Position numbers and translations under genes: made by a program
Shown: positions 36,360 to 47,759 of the stretch, one piece after another
How the letters are laid out: each line of letters opens with the position of its first letter
Numbering within the stretch: position 1 is the first letter of the stretch
Assembly: GCA_000149265.1 (NCBI GenBank)
Contig: CH003206.1
Location: forward strand, 1-64,000
DNA from: Ciona savignyi
Lineage: Eukaryota; Chordata; Ascidiacea; Phlebobranchia; Cionidae
DNA: 64,000 bases
Reading direction: 5' to 3'
Notes under the pieces: model-generated
The model's input: only the letters and a program-made list of their open reading frames with translations
Database searches by the model: none
What the model was told of the DNA's origin: nothing

Positions 36360-37255
36360 TAATACTGAGAAAATAAATGCTTTTATATGTAAAGTTTTAT
36401 TTTATTTTTATGTAGTGGGTTTTAATTCCTTGCATTTTTGACGTTTGCCGATTTTACGTTATTACCTTGTCGTCGATTATTTGATTGCCTGATTTTCTGT
36501 ATATTAGGTTGTACCTTTTTGCATATTGGAAATTTGTGCACGCTACATCTGCTGCTGCTTTAATGTTATAATAAAACCATGAAAACTTCATTTTTAATGA
36601 ATAAATGATTAAAAGTAAAGTATGCCGTAAGGTTTTAATCAAAGTTACTGCAAGTAAACTCTTATTTTGTTTTGTTTTTGATTGTATTTTGTTGTTTATT
36701 TAATTATTTTGTATACTTTTTTATTTGTTGTTATTTTGTTGCAATATATTTATAAGTTTTGAACAATCGGACATCAGATAAAATCTAACTATATTATTGT
36801 AATTTTATGTTTAAAAACAATAATCAAAACTTTATAAAACAGAAAATAACAGAACATTTAACAAAACAAAACAAGTAAGAAAGCAGAAAATATCTGGTAA
36901 AATTAATAAAATCGAAACATTTCACCAATTACCACTTTTTGTTACTGTAACTTGTATTACACATATACTAAGCCAGATAGGCTAGTTTAGATAATCCCAT
37001 TAATTCTAATTAATACATGTTTGGTATTACGACATTATGTTGAAATTACCACAAATAACCATGATATGACCCGCTATGTTTATGTTCCACAGTCAATTAG
37101 AAAATGACTGTGGTATAAATAAACTTACCACTTAATGTCCGTCACGAGATAAATTGAGTCGTGTGCCACAGCCTTTTTCTACTCTATAACTTACATAAAA
37201 CAAATACCACAACACGCGTTTCTGCTTAATAGTATTTGTAAGTTAGACTACAGCG
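36360..37255. other. AT-rich unassigned region
   Basis: Very AT-rich with TTTTGTTTTG-type runs; no gene or known repeat. Probably contains the promoter or outron of the following gene. Confidence 0.35.
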
Positions 37256-38328
37256 ATGACGACAAGTATAGCGTTCTACCCAGTTAACTTCTCAGTTACT
37301 GATATTAACAAAGTAAATGGAATCTTAGGAACGGAAATTAACAAGATAGAAGAAAATAAGACGGAATATTATGCAATGCGACCGAAAGGTGCCCCTCTTG
37401 GCTGTTGTATGGACTTGTTATCATATTTTTTCTAGTCGCCATCTATCTGTTTGTAGTCATTATCTATTACCTTTTAATTGGGCGACCAAGAGAATCATCG
37501 AAAAAAGTGGAATCCAAAAAGAAATCCGGAAAAAAAAGAAAAGCGTCCGACGCTGTTTTCAAGACTATGATGTTGGTTATTTGCTTTATTGTATCATTCT
37601 TGTGCATCGTACATTTTACTCTCCAGCACTTTGTTATATTTGCTAAAGTGCAATCTCGCGAACTTACTTTAACCACCAAATTCGTTTTCGGATCCCAGAT
37701 CGTGTTTGGATACGGTTTTATGTGGTTACGACAGCGCTTGTTCTACACCGGACCACTGCGGAGTTTACATAAAAGAAATAGCCCCTTACTAGTCCTAAGC
37801 ACCCTTTCATTAGTATTCGTGGTTGCTAACGTGATTGTACAGATTGTGCTGACTTGGTATTGGTATTCGATTAACGGAAGATTTCAGGAGTTGGTTGCGT
37901 GGTTAATAGGGTGCACACTTGTACAAAGCACTCTACTATTCCTGTTTATTTACCCTTTGTACAAGCAGAATTCAGGAGAAAGACAAGGGTTTCGCACGGA
38001 AAGTAAAGGTGTTGCTAACAAACTTACCGGATCAATTAATCATCTCATCAAAAGGTCCCTTATCATAGCATGCATCTGGTTTTTCACGGATTTTGTGGAT
38101 TTAATTGTCCAGTTTATTACAGATGCGGTATTCGGACCCGGTACTATGTTGTTGTATAATTTAATTATAAACGATTTGAACGCGATTGTGAATATTGTAT
38201 GCCTGGTTGCATCGTTTAAAAACTGGCGAAGAATAATGTTTCCTTGGTGTAAACACCGTGAAATAAAAGTGCAAGATTCAATTCAAGAAAACGTCACCGT
38301 AGATACAACACAACAACACGCTGTATAA
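37256..38328 (+). CDS. Seven-pass membrane protein with a probable frameshift
   Basis: The main frame (37360-38328) encodes seven hydrophobic helices: LVIIFFLVAIYLFVVIIYYL, MMLVICFIVSFLCIVHFTL, FVFGSQIVFGYGF, VLSTLSLVFVVANVIVQIVL, ELVAWLIGCTLVQSTLLFLF, SLIIACIWFFTDFVDLIVQF, LIINDLNAIVNIVCLVASF, with a short polar C-terminus. That topology suits a G-protein-coupled or related receptor, but DRY and NPxxY motifs are not evident and I do not recognise the family. The main frame has no ATG at its start. An ATG at 37256-37258, 2 nt after a CAG acceptor, opens a different frame carrying N-glycosylation sequons (NFS, NKT) up to about 37370. A one-base shift near 37370 would join the two and place NAT just before helix 1, so an assembly error or a real disruption is likely. 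ATTAAA at 38523 may be the poly(A) signal. Confidence 0.65.
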
Positions 38329-38642
38329 GAATACAGTGCGCTGATGGTTCATTCATACTTTATAAACCAAAATTGTTTCAATTATGTCAATAGCTGTATT
38401 GCGTAATTTTTTCTTTTAAAAATGTTTTAGTACGTGGTTTTACAGCTTCAGTAGTTGTCTAAAGCGAGTCATGGATCTAGCAATGTCGTTTCAAATCGTG
38501 ATGTACGTCATAACTGGTATTTATTAAAGAAATACGCACATTTTGTTTCGTCATATAGTAGTCAATAATCTCACTAAGTACGTCAGAGATTTTCCGAGAA
38601 ATAAGTATTTCGATCAGCACTGCGTAATTAATTGTCTTAGTT

Positions 38643-38925
38643 CAGACATGGGCAAACTACGGCCCGCGCACCAAATCCGACCTGTCGGGTCTTTTATTTC
38701 GGCCCGCCTAAAGTTATCGACATGTTGTAAGACTAAATAGTAATGTCACAGCTAATTTTCTACTTCGCTTGAGGAAACAGTTTCTGCTTTTAACCAATAC
38801 TAAACCATATTTCTTAGTTTAGTGTTTTTATCAACAGTGACAAACTCGCCTCGACCACTTGACCCGCCCGCCAGTCTAAGGATGAAATAATTTTGCCCCT
38901 GATTCAAACAGTGTGCCCATCCCTG
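38643..38925 (+). mobile_element. Non-autonomous hAT-type element, family C copy 2
   Basis: 283 bp; ends CAGACATGGGCAAACTACGG and, on the complement, CAGGGATGGGCACACTG. Flanks TCTTAGTT and GGTTAGTT agree at 6 of 8 bases. Confidence 0.7.
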
Positions 38926-38997
38926 GGTTAGTTGGTCGGTGGGTCATATGCTGGAGATTTGAGCAGTAATGGCATAGGGGGAAATTAAAAAAACACC

Positions 38998-39112
38998 ATG
39001 TACGGTCATGTGGCCGAATGGTTAACGCGAACGATATGTAAACCGACTTCTATTCAGAAATGGTCATGATGACAATCCAATCTTGGGTTCGAAACTTGGC
39101 TCGCTAAAAATA
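38998..39112 (+). repeat. Family B tRNA-like repeat
   Basis: ATGTGGCCGAATGGTTAACG and CTTGGGTTCGAAACTTGGC; the first of three in a row. Confidence 0.65.
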
Positions 39113-39132
39113 CCATTTAAAAAATATCTTAA

Positions 39133-39230
39133 CATCGAACGGTTGTGTGGACGAAACGTTATGGATTCGAAACTTATCATGGGTTATGTGGTAAAATATC
39201 ATGGGTTCGAAGCTAAGCCCGGTGAAACAA
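39133..39230 (+). repeat. Family B repeat with doubled box B
   Basis: Box A is shortened (GTGTGGACGAAACG). GGATTCGAAACTTATCATGG and CATGGGTTCGAAGCTAAGCC give two box B sites. Confidence 0.5.
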
Positions 39231-39231
39231 A

Positions 39232-39349
39232 CTTATCATCCAACGATTAAGTGGCAGATTAGTTAACGTGACCGATTCATATACAGCTTCATATAAGAGG
39301 TTTCAGTGACGAGCTCATCATGGCTTTGAAACAACGCCCAAAAGAACTT
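39232..39349 (+). repeat. Family B tRNA-like repeat
   Basis: GTGGCAGATTAGTTAACGTG and CATCATGGCTTTGAAACAAC. Confidence 0.5.
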
Positions 39350-39367
39350 AGTATCTTACTTTGTGTA

Positions 39368-42175
39368 CCGTAAATCGGGGTTACTTGAACCAGCGGGTAT
39401 ACTTGGACCGGACATGGGGTTATTAGTTTTGGATGTTTTTTTGTTGTTGATAATAGCATATATTTAATATTTTTTTTATTAAATATGCTTATTTACCATC
39501 TATAATATATAACAAATATAACAAAAACCCAAAAATGCTTTATTTTTTATTTTTATTATCTGTTTAAATGAGGACATTTGTCTATTGCTTAATTTACATC
39601 TTTCAAAATGGGTACCCTAACTATATAACTATAAAAATTACATATCTGAATTTGTATTTAATCATAGATGTATTTGTGTAGTATCCTTTCCAGGTGGTAA
39701 AGTTGCCAAATGACTTTCACAGCATCCACACATTGAATCAGACTGATATTGGTCAGAATTTATGTGAAATCGGGGTAACTTGGACCGCTTTCAAGTAAGG
39801 CTTTGACTATATTTATAATGCTTTATTGTGCTCAACTTTAAGGTATAATATTATAAGCATTGTCCAAACAAACATAATTGTTATAGAATAATGAATTGTT
39901 ACAAAACAGTTATAACTAAAAGGCAGTGTCATCAGGCAGTTGACAGATACAGTTAAAATGGTAAATTTACTATATTATATCTACTAAAAATTGTAAATAT
40001 AAGTTTAACTTTAACCTAGTAATAAAGTTTTAAATATTTTTTAAAGCAGAAGTAAGAGAAAAAGTAAGACATGCCAAGATTTCATAAGAGAAAGCCTTCT
40101 TCTAGAAATTACTTGGATTTTTCTAGCCAACAATTAGAAGCAGCCTTAACAGCAATACAAAATGGCCTTTCTCACAGACAGGCTGCAGAAATTTATAAAA
40201 TACCCCGCAGCACCCTTGCTCGACGACTAAAAAGAGGGTATGTGAGGGTAAGAGGGGTATGTGAACCTAGATTTCAAAATAACATGCCAGGAACAGAGTT
40301 TATTTATCACTTCATGAGGCGGCACCCACAGTTAACAACACGATTTGCCAGCAACATTAAAAGAAGCAGAGCTCAAGTAAACAGTAAAGTTATTTTGGAA
40401 TATTTTAAGAATTTAAAAGAAAGCTTGGAAGGAATTAGTCCAGATTGTATTTATAATTTTGATGAGACAAATTTAAGTGATGATCCTGGAAAGAAAAAAA
40501 AGCATAATGAAGCGTGGAACTAAATATCCCGAAAGAGTGATGAATCACTCTAAAGCCAGCATAAGCCTGATGTTTACTGGTACAGCGTCTGGTAAACTTC
40601 TCCCAATATATGTTGTTTATAAAGCACAAAATCTTTACAATAGCTGGATTTCTGGGGGACCACCTGGTACAAGATATGCGTGCACAAAATCTGGATGGTT
40701 TGATGGTGAATCATTTGAAGATTGGTTTACCAAAGTTCTACTTCCAGATGCAAGGAGAAAACCAGGTAGCAAAGCAATAATAGGAGACAATTTAAGCTCA
40801 CATATATCAACAAAAGTGTTTCATCTCTGCCACCTGCATTCAATTAGATTTATTTGCCTTCCACCCAACTCAACTGATAAAACACAACCACTGGATGTTG
40901 CATTTTTTAGACCTCTAAAAATATACTGGAGGAAAGATGTTCATGAGTTTAAAACTGCAAACCCAACTGTGTCGTCACTGCCCAAATCTGTATTCCCATC
41001 GCTTCTGAATAATGCTAATGGTGGAAATAAATCCAACTGCACACGAAAATCTTGCAGCTGGATTTCGCAAAACTGGCATTTATCCTTTAAATGCCCAAAA
41101 GGTGATTGAGCGATTACCGACTGACGTTTCTTTTGATTTGAACAGCAGCATTGACTCAACCTTGATTGACATGCTAAAAGAGCGCACGGGAAGAAATGAA
41201 AAAGATAACCAAAAACGAGGAAAGAAGATTGCAATAATTTCTGGACAGTCCGTAAGTGTGGAGGCAATCGAAGCAATTAGAGATCAAAAGTTGGAGTCAT
41301 CTGATGAGGAAAGTGAATATGAAATGGTTCAAGGGTCAGCAGTACAGTTCCGACTAAAAGGGTCACTGAAGGTGTCAGACTGGGTAGTAGCAGAATACAA
41401 AATTCCAGTTTGCTCCTCCAAAAACCAAAAAAGTAAGGTTTTCGCAGGCCAGATTACAAAAGTTATTTCAAGCTCAGTAATCAAAATAATTTTCCTGCGA
41501 CCAGAGTACAGCTCAGCAGTTAGCCAATATGTGTGGCCTGAAAAAGAGAATCGAGATATAGTTGATTTTTCGACCATAACAAAGGTTTTACCACTGCCAA
41601 CAATCACCAGGCGCAATGCTGTTGTATTTGACATTTGAAGATGAGCACTTAGATTTAAATAAGTTTTGTTATGTTAATTGTTGCTTTGTTTTTGTTTTTT
41701 TCTATGATGTAAATTAATGCATTTTTTACTAATTAGTTGATATAGTAATTTCTTAGGCCTAACATAAAATTATTTTTAAAATCTTGAAATGTTTGTTCAC
41801 TCATGAAGTTTAATTAGGCCTACCAATAGCCTAATGAATTTATGTTAAAAGTTTAATTTGTTCACACATATATTCGAATGGTTTTGCAAAATACACAAAG
41901 AAGTGTTTATCTGGAGTTTTACCATCTGTATACATGCGTTTCTCTTCTGCTAAGTTATAGGTGGTCCAAGTTACCCCGAGCCTTGGTTACTCGGACCGAC
42001 CATGTTTTTTGGATATTATAATTCTGGTAGAAAAGGTAAATTTTAAAACTTTTAACATTTTAAGAGTACAATACTTCATAAATATCTTAGGCTAGATTAA
42101 AAACCATAATATTATTATAAAAAAAATAGTGCTAGATCAAAGTCTAAACGCGGTCCAAGTAACCCCATTTTACGG
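39368..42175 (+). mobile_element. Pogo/Tigger-like DNA transposon, nearly complete
   Basis: 2808 bp, flanked by TA on both sides (39366-39367, 42176-42177). Terminal inverted repeats begin CCGTAAATCGGGGTTACTTG on the left and CCGTAAAATGGGGTTACTTG on the right complement. Four further copies of the core GGTTACTTGGACC lie just inside the ends (39394-39410, 39771-39787, 41963-41978, 41985-41998), likely transposase binding sites. The single gene inside is at 40071-41638. Confidence 0.85.
40071..41638 (+). pseudogene. Pogo-like transposase, two frameshifts
   Basis: Three open segments in successive frames cover one protein: 40071-40523, 40477-41109 and 41012-41638. The first starts with a psq-type helix-turn-helix (GLSHRQAAEIYKIPRSTLAR) and ends with the first catalytic Asp in YNFDETN. 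The second has the second Asp in IIGDNLSSH and the third in QPLDVAFF, the DDD triad usual in pogo transposases. The third is an acidic then basic C-terminal part. Frame changes fall near the A-run at about 40494-40502 and near 41010-41030. Each is a one-base difference, so either a recently inactivated copy or assembly errors are possible. Confidence 0.8.
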
Positions 42176-42328
42176 TATGTTTGTTCCCAATAATATTGTT
42201 TTATAATCCATCAACCTGAAATAAATTTCAGGATTGTTAAGTTTATTTGTTTTTGCTCTTTTAAAAACAATAAGAAACCCACACAAAATATATTGAAATA
42301 TAAAAAATAATGTATATCATGAATATAA

Positions 42329-42548
42329 AAAGGATAGGATATTCATGTTTATCCCCGTGAATAAGAAAACCAAGGGGGTTAACACAAGAACAATCGTCAG
42401 ATCACCTCGCGCCCACCGTCGAGTTACCGGAGCTATTGCAGTGTGTTGTGTATGATTGACACGTTCCTTCAATTTGGTAGAACTCATTAATCCGCTGGAT
42501 TAAGGCAATGTCCGTGAGGTGCTTTGCCCAAGGACACAATCGACTAGT
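42329..42548 (-). repeat. Family A repeat, well preserved
   Basis: Tail complement AGGATATTCATGTTTATCCC through CCTCGCGCCCACCGTCGAG to TTGCCCAAGGACACAATCG. Confidence 0.8.
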
Positions 42549-43825
42549 AAAATCACGATAAATTGAGAGAAAATGCGACCAAGAACACAACCCTTTAAAA
42601 ACGATAAGGACAAATTTGTCCTTTTTGACATGTGCTCATTCAAATTAAAAAATCTCCAAAATTTCTTGTCGAAACTGCTAAAGTTTGGTCTCTTTGGAAA
42701 GCGATACGATATATCTTTTGAAAACAGCAAAAATAAACATAACTTTGCTTTTAAAATTTTTAAGTAATGTTTAGTTGAATTTTATGATTTTTTTGGTCTA
42801 ATGTTTGAGGGAAAAGTTTCTAAAAAACGATTTTTTCTAATACTTCGCCCAAAATGTTCGTTGTCTCTATCGCAGTAGAATCAGTTTCGCTTCTTGGGAT
42901 GTCCCGGATATGATCTTACTTGTTTTTTTTTACATTTTTAGGGGGGGGGTTATAAGTATCCTTAAGGTTATAGTCCACAATTTTGTTCAAACACTTCATT
43001 TATAGTTTATTTTAAAGAAAAGCAGTAAGAAAAAGCAATGTGGACTTGATAGTATTCTAAATTTCTATTCTAACATTTTTTATAATAAAAAAACGAAAAA
43101 AAACTTTGAGATGGGTGGACCTGTAACATGACATTAGTGACGTAATATTATTTTTATGACGTCATCAAACCAAAATTATAATATAATTCTAGAAAATGTG
43201 TTTCTAAGTAACTTTGTAAAAATAAGTAAGGCTGTATTGCCAACAGGTAAAAAAACTATAACATTGTATAAGAAAGAATATGACGTGGACGCCCAGATAG
43301 TGACGTCATCAAAAAATAAAAATTTCAGAAATTTTGGGCATTTTATTTCGAACAACTCTAGTGTTGAACATTTTGCTCTAAGTTTAACACGAGAGGCGCT
43401 AGAGCACTACAAAGCGGACTCGGTCAAAACGCGCAAACTGCGTAAAAACAATCTCGTTTCTAAAGGAAGCAAGTTGATCCGCAAAAGAGTGTGCAAGACG
43501 ACCAATACTGTGGGTTAGTCGGCTTAAGAAGGAGTCCGGACATTGTAGACCAGATGTAACGGAAATACGATGCCACCTAAGAATATCTATCTTTGCTTTT
43601 AACAATAATAAACTGCATTAGGCTATTCTTATGTTTAGATATACCAGGATGCAACTTAAAGCATTGTTAAAGAAAGGGTATGACGTGCGATATATACCTT
43701 TATCTTTAAGACTACGAAGGCAATGTTGAGCGGGGTATTCCCCGGAAATAGGAATGTACAGAATGGAGTGGGCTTTATAAGCAATCGTCAAAATACACTA
43801 ATTGATCATTGTTTTGAACTGGTTT
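42549..43825. other. Unassigned region
   Basis: No gene I can support. A 120-codon frame at 43156-43518 has no motif or splice context. A G9 run sits at about 42942-42950 and two TGACGTCATCAAA motifs occur at about 43157 and 43301. Confidence 0.3.
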
Positions 43826-43925
43826 GCAGAAGGGTTAGCGCGCCCGATTTATACACTGAATGTTACATAAAAACTGGCTTATTGACAAGAACATCGAGGA
43901 TTCCAAACTTAGCACGATATAAAAA
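43826..43925 (+). repeat. Family B tRNA-like repeat, degenerate
   Basis: GCAGAAGGGTTAGCGCGCCC and GAGGATTCCAAACTTAGC. Confidence 0.45.
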
Positions 43926-44071
43926 CGAACATGGTTATGCTTCTTAAGTTATGGCAATGTACTGTGCAACAAGGATGCGTCACTCTTAATTATAATATCA
44001 GTTCATATGCTGCTTTTAAGAAACAACGGTTACGATATGATGATCAAGTTTTACGGAAAATGCAATAAAAG

Positions 44072-44275
44072 TTAGTCTTTAACTCTAGGCAATCATCAGA
44101 TTACCTAGAGCTCATCGTCGATTCACCGGAGCTATTGCAGTGTGTTGTATATAGGCCTAAACGAGACATTCCTTTAATGCTGGTTAATACATAGGATAAG
44201 TCGCGCCTTGACAAAAGACTAGCTGGCAAGCAGTTTCAATGCTTTAACCTTCCGACTGCCCAGAGACAACCGAAG
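44072..44275 (-). repeat. Family A repeat, degenerate
   Basis: GGCAATCATCAGATTACCTA, GAGCTATTGCAGTGTGTTG. Confidence 0.6.
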
Positions 44276-44356
44276 CTTTTACAACCAATTGAGTTAAATC
44301 CGGTCACCGGTCGGACGTCATCTTTCACCAGAAGTCCCAAACAAATGACGGATTAA

Positions 44357-44500
44357 GGATATAGGATTTTTATTTTTATCACCGTTAATAGGAAAACCAA
44401 GGAGGTTAACACACGGGCAATCGTCAGATCACCTCGCAAACCTGAAACTCCTCGGTTGAAAGTCGCCACACTATAAACCCACCAGACTAATCGTTCGGGT
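44357..44500 (-). repeat. Family A repeat, middle deleted
   Basis: Joins the tail and CAATCGTCAGATCACCTCGC directly to the tRNA-like end (CCTGAAACTCC, ATAAACCCACCAGACTAA). Confidence 0.65.
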
Positions 44501-44576
44501 ATTTCATTATTTTGATCTTTCAACCTTATTATGGGCTCCCATTTGGAAAAAATGGGACACATATTGTTTTTGTCCG

Positions 44577-44620
44577 TTTTTTTTTTTCTTTTTTTTTTTT
44601 TTTTTCTCTTTTTTTTTTCG
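44577..44620. repeat. Poly-T tract
   Basis: About 44 bp of T interrupted by a few C, directly before the 335 bp array. Confidence 0.8.
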
Positions 44621-44630
44621 TTAAACGCTT

Positions 44631-45740
44631 GACAGGCATGGCTTGTGGCAACGACATCTACCAGAAGGGTAATGGAATCGCAATAAAACGTTGTCCTGTG
44701 TTAGATCACATGGTCTAGATGTGCACGGATCAAAATTTTTCGGAATATACTGAGGGGAATTCCCCTGGGAGGTGAAAAACCAAAACGGTATCTTTTTTTT
44801 TTAAAAATAGCTTTCTTGGGCATAGCGCTTGAACGGCTAATCCAATTTTAATTAAATTTGGTAAACTGTAAGGGCATCAGCCACTGATATACCATTTACA
44901 AGAATTAAAAAAATTACCCAGGGAAATACCCTAAAAATAAGATTTTGTTTTCAAATCATGATTGTGGCAGGCATTGGCTGTGGCACCGACATCTACCAGA
45001 AGGAGTAATGGAATTGCAATAAAACTTTGTCATTTGTTAGACAACATGGACTAGATATGCAGAAACCAATATTATTGGTAATATACTCAGGGGAATTCCC
45101 CTGGTAGGTGAAAAACCAAAACGGTATTTTTTTTTAAAAAAAATAGCGTTTTTGGGCAGAGCGCTTAAACGGCTACTCCAATTTCATTTAAATTTGGTAA
45201 ACTGTAAGTGCATTAGCCAATGATATAACACTTAAAAGAATTTAAAAAATTACATAGGGAAATACCCTAAAAATAAGATTTTGTTTTCAAATCATGATTG
45301 TGACAGGCATGGGTTGTGGCACCGACATCTACCAGAAGGAGTAATGGAATTACAATAAAACGTTGTTATTTGTTAGACAACATGGTCTAGATATGCAGAA
45401 ATCAAAATTGTTGGTAATATACCCAGGGGAATTCCCCTGGAAGGTGAAAAACCAAAACGGTATTTTTTTTAAACTAGCTTTTTTGGGCAGAGCTCTTAAA
45501 CGGCTACTCCAATTTCATTTCAATTTGGTAAACTGTAAGTGCATTAGCCAATGATATAACACTTAAAAGAATTTAAAAAATTACTTAGGGAAATACCCTA
45601 GAAAATAAGATTTTGTTTTCAAATCATGATTGTGACAGGCATAGGTTGTGGCACCGACATCTACCAGAAGGAGTAATGGAATTACAATGAAACTTTGTCA
45701 TTTGTTAGAAAACATGGTCTAGATATGCAGAAACCAAAAC
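44631..45740 (+). repeat. ~335 bp tandem array, about 3.3 units
   Basis: Units begin with GACAGGCATGG-type sequence at 44631, 44966, 45302 and 45634 (the last truncated). Each contains GGCACCGACATCTACCAGAA, GGGGAATTCCCCTGG (a palindrome) and a T- or A-rich run. Units differ by a few percent. No open frame spans a unit. Confidence 0.85.
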
Positions 45741-47074
45741 ACGCTTTTTCTTTTTTTAACTACACATGGAAAAGAAGTTTGGTTTAATAACCCATGCGTT
45801 TTGGGACCCATGCGTTTATGCTTGCAGAAACAAAACTATGACAGTCCGGTTAAACATTTCAGGAATATTACATAACATGGATCTGACGTGCACATATCTG
45901 ACAATAACATATATTGTGTAATGAACATTAATAACAAGATCGGGACCCATGCGTTTATGCTTGCAGAAACAAACTACTAACCCGGTGTATAAAATACAAA
46001 TTGTGGTTAGGGACCCTGGTCGCATATATATTTCATACAAAATGTGTTTTACAAAATAATAGTGGTTTTAAAACACGTGGTTGACACTCTCTAGTTATTT
46101 GATAATTTGATTCCATTTAATAATTTGATACCATAACTATCTAGTTAGGATTTGATTTTCATCACTTAAACCCCCGTATTCCTGCAGATTGTCGACGCTC
46201 TTACCAATTGAGTTAAATTTTAGTTTACGCTTTTACATCTGCCAGGTTACGAATCCGTGACTGGCTGTCTATAATTTCGTACTTTAAATGGTATGCTGTA
46301 TATAAGTCGGTCGCGCTTTATGTGTTAGGCCAGAAAACGAAGCATTTCGAAAAGCCAAGATTTTGTTCCTATATATCTAGCGTCATAGATTTCTCAAATA
46401 CTACCCCCGCGCCTCGGGTTAAAATACACTTATTGTTCGTTCGCTTATTTTTATTACTAAAAAATAATAAGGGTTAAACGAAATGATTGGTATTAATTTT
46501 AATGATTTAGTTCTTTTCTACGTTTTTAAAATTTTACCTTATTTTCCTTAAATTTAATATGTTTAATTGTTATCTCGACTCTATTGAATTATTATAACGT
46601 TTTTATGCTTCCAGGGCGTTTGAATCGTTGTGGTTTATGAAACACAATGGCGCACTTTAGGTTTTTTACCCTGTTTAGTTGCTGATGCTGGGAATTAGTT
46701 TTCATGTTTTATTTTCCCCCAAAGCGCTATTTTCTGGGATAAATTGGTAAAATTAGTGATTTTATTGAAAAGTATATGTTTTGGAAATATTACCTTATTA
46801 AAGTAGTTGAGTTTGAAAAGTAAATTTGTTGCGATTAAAGTGGATATTGTCAGATCAATTGTGGAAAATGTGTTTGAAATGCTGCATTTAAAATACTTGA
46901 CGTTTCAGTCGAATTTTTGTCAGTAAGCAGCGTCAGTCTACAACGTCATAAAGCGAAATAAGAAGTTTAGTCATTTTAATAAAAAAGTTGTGCAAGTTTT
47001 AATCCTTGAGTTAATGGTAAATTGTTATGTCAGGATTGCTAGCATCGCCAATACAGCTTTAAGAGTTTCGAAAC
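45741..47074. other. Unassigned region with a 32 bp direct repeat
   Basis: GGGACCCATGCGTTTATGCT and the following 12 bases occur twice (45803-45834, 45942-45973). A decayed family B copy (minus strand) may lie at 46232-46340. No gene seen. Confidence 0.35.
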
Positions 47075-47324
47075 CAGACATGGACAAATCCGGCATGCCG
47101 GGCTTTTTATTCTGGCCCGCCAGATGTTATAGACATGTTGCAAGACTAAATATCGATGTCACAGCTATATTTGTGTGTCGTTTGACATAAGAGTGCTTTC
47201 TGGTTTTAACCAGTAATGTACCACATTTCTTTAATGTTTTTATTAACAGTGAAAACTATATGTGGGTGATGGCTAGGTCACCTAATTGCCTCACCAGTCT
47301 AAGAATGTTATAGTTTTGGCCCCT
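47075..47324 (+). mobile_element. Family C hAT-type element, copy 3, truncated
   Basis: Starts CAGACATGGACAAATCCGG and matches copy 2 through TTATTAACAGTGAAAAC; the right terminal repeat is missing. Confidence 0.6.
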
Positions 47325-47759
47325 AAAGGAATATTACTATTAAAATCTAATTTAGTTGTGTTTTTGGGCAACACTAGTATGAGTGAAAGAGGGAAACTGC
47401 TCACTAAACTATGGAAGATAATTCTAAACCTGCTAATTATAAAATAATATTAACCCTAGAACAAAGCCTCCAGCTGTATACCCAGCCCTAACCCTTATGA
47501 TTTAATCCTTTATTTAGTAAGCAGTACGATACCTCTAATTACTACTGCTTGAAGAACATGGATTGCTTGGAGAGTTAGGATTTCAAGCGCTCTAAGCGAT
47601 CATGTAGTAATTAAAGCCACCCGTTTACCTTTTTTTAATTTTGTATTATTTTCATATTAGTGTTGCTTGTTGATTAAAATTTTCATGAAGTTTTCTCCAT
47701 ATTTGTTTCATCCAGGAAATATAGTACAGGGTATCCCCCTCGCTTGCTGCAAAGTCCCC
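47325..47759. other. Upstream region of the IRF gene
   Basis: AT-rich; ends with acceptor TTTCATCCAG (AG 47714-47715) and a 44 nt leader. Confidence 0.4.

Noticed and set aside
43156..43518. 120-codon Lys/Asn-rich open frame
   Set aside because: No recognised motif, no acceptor or poly(A) context, and composition follows the AT-rich background.
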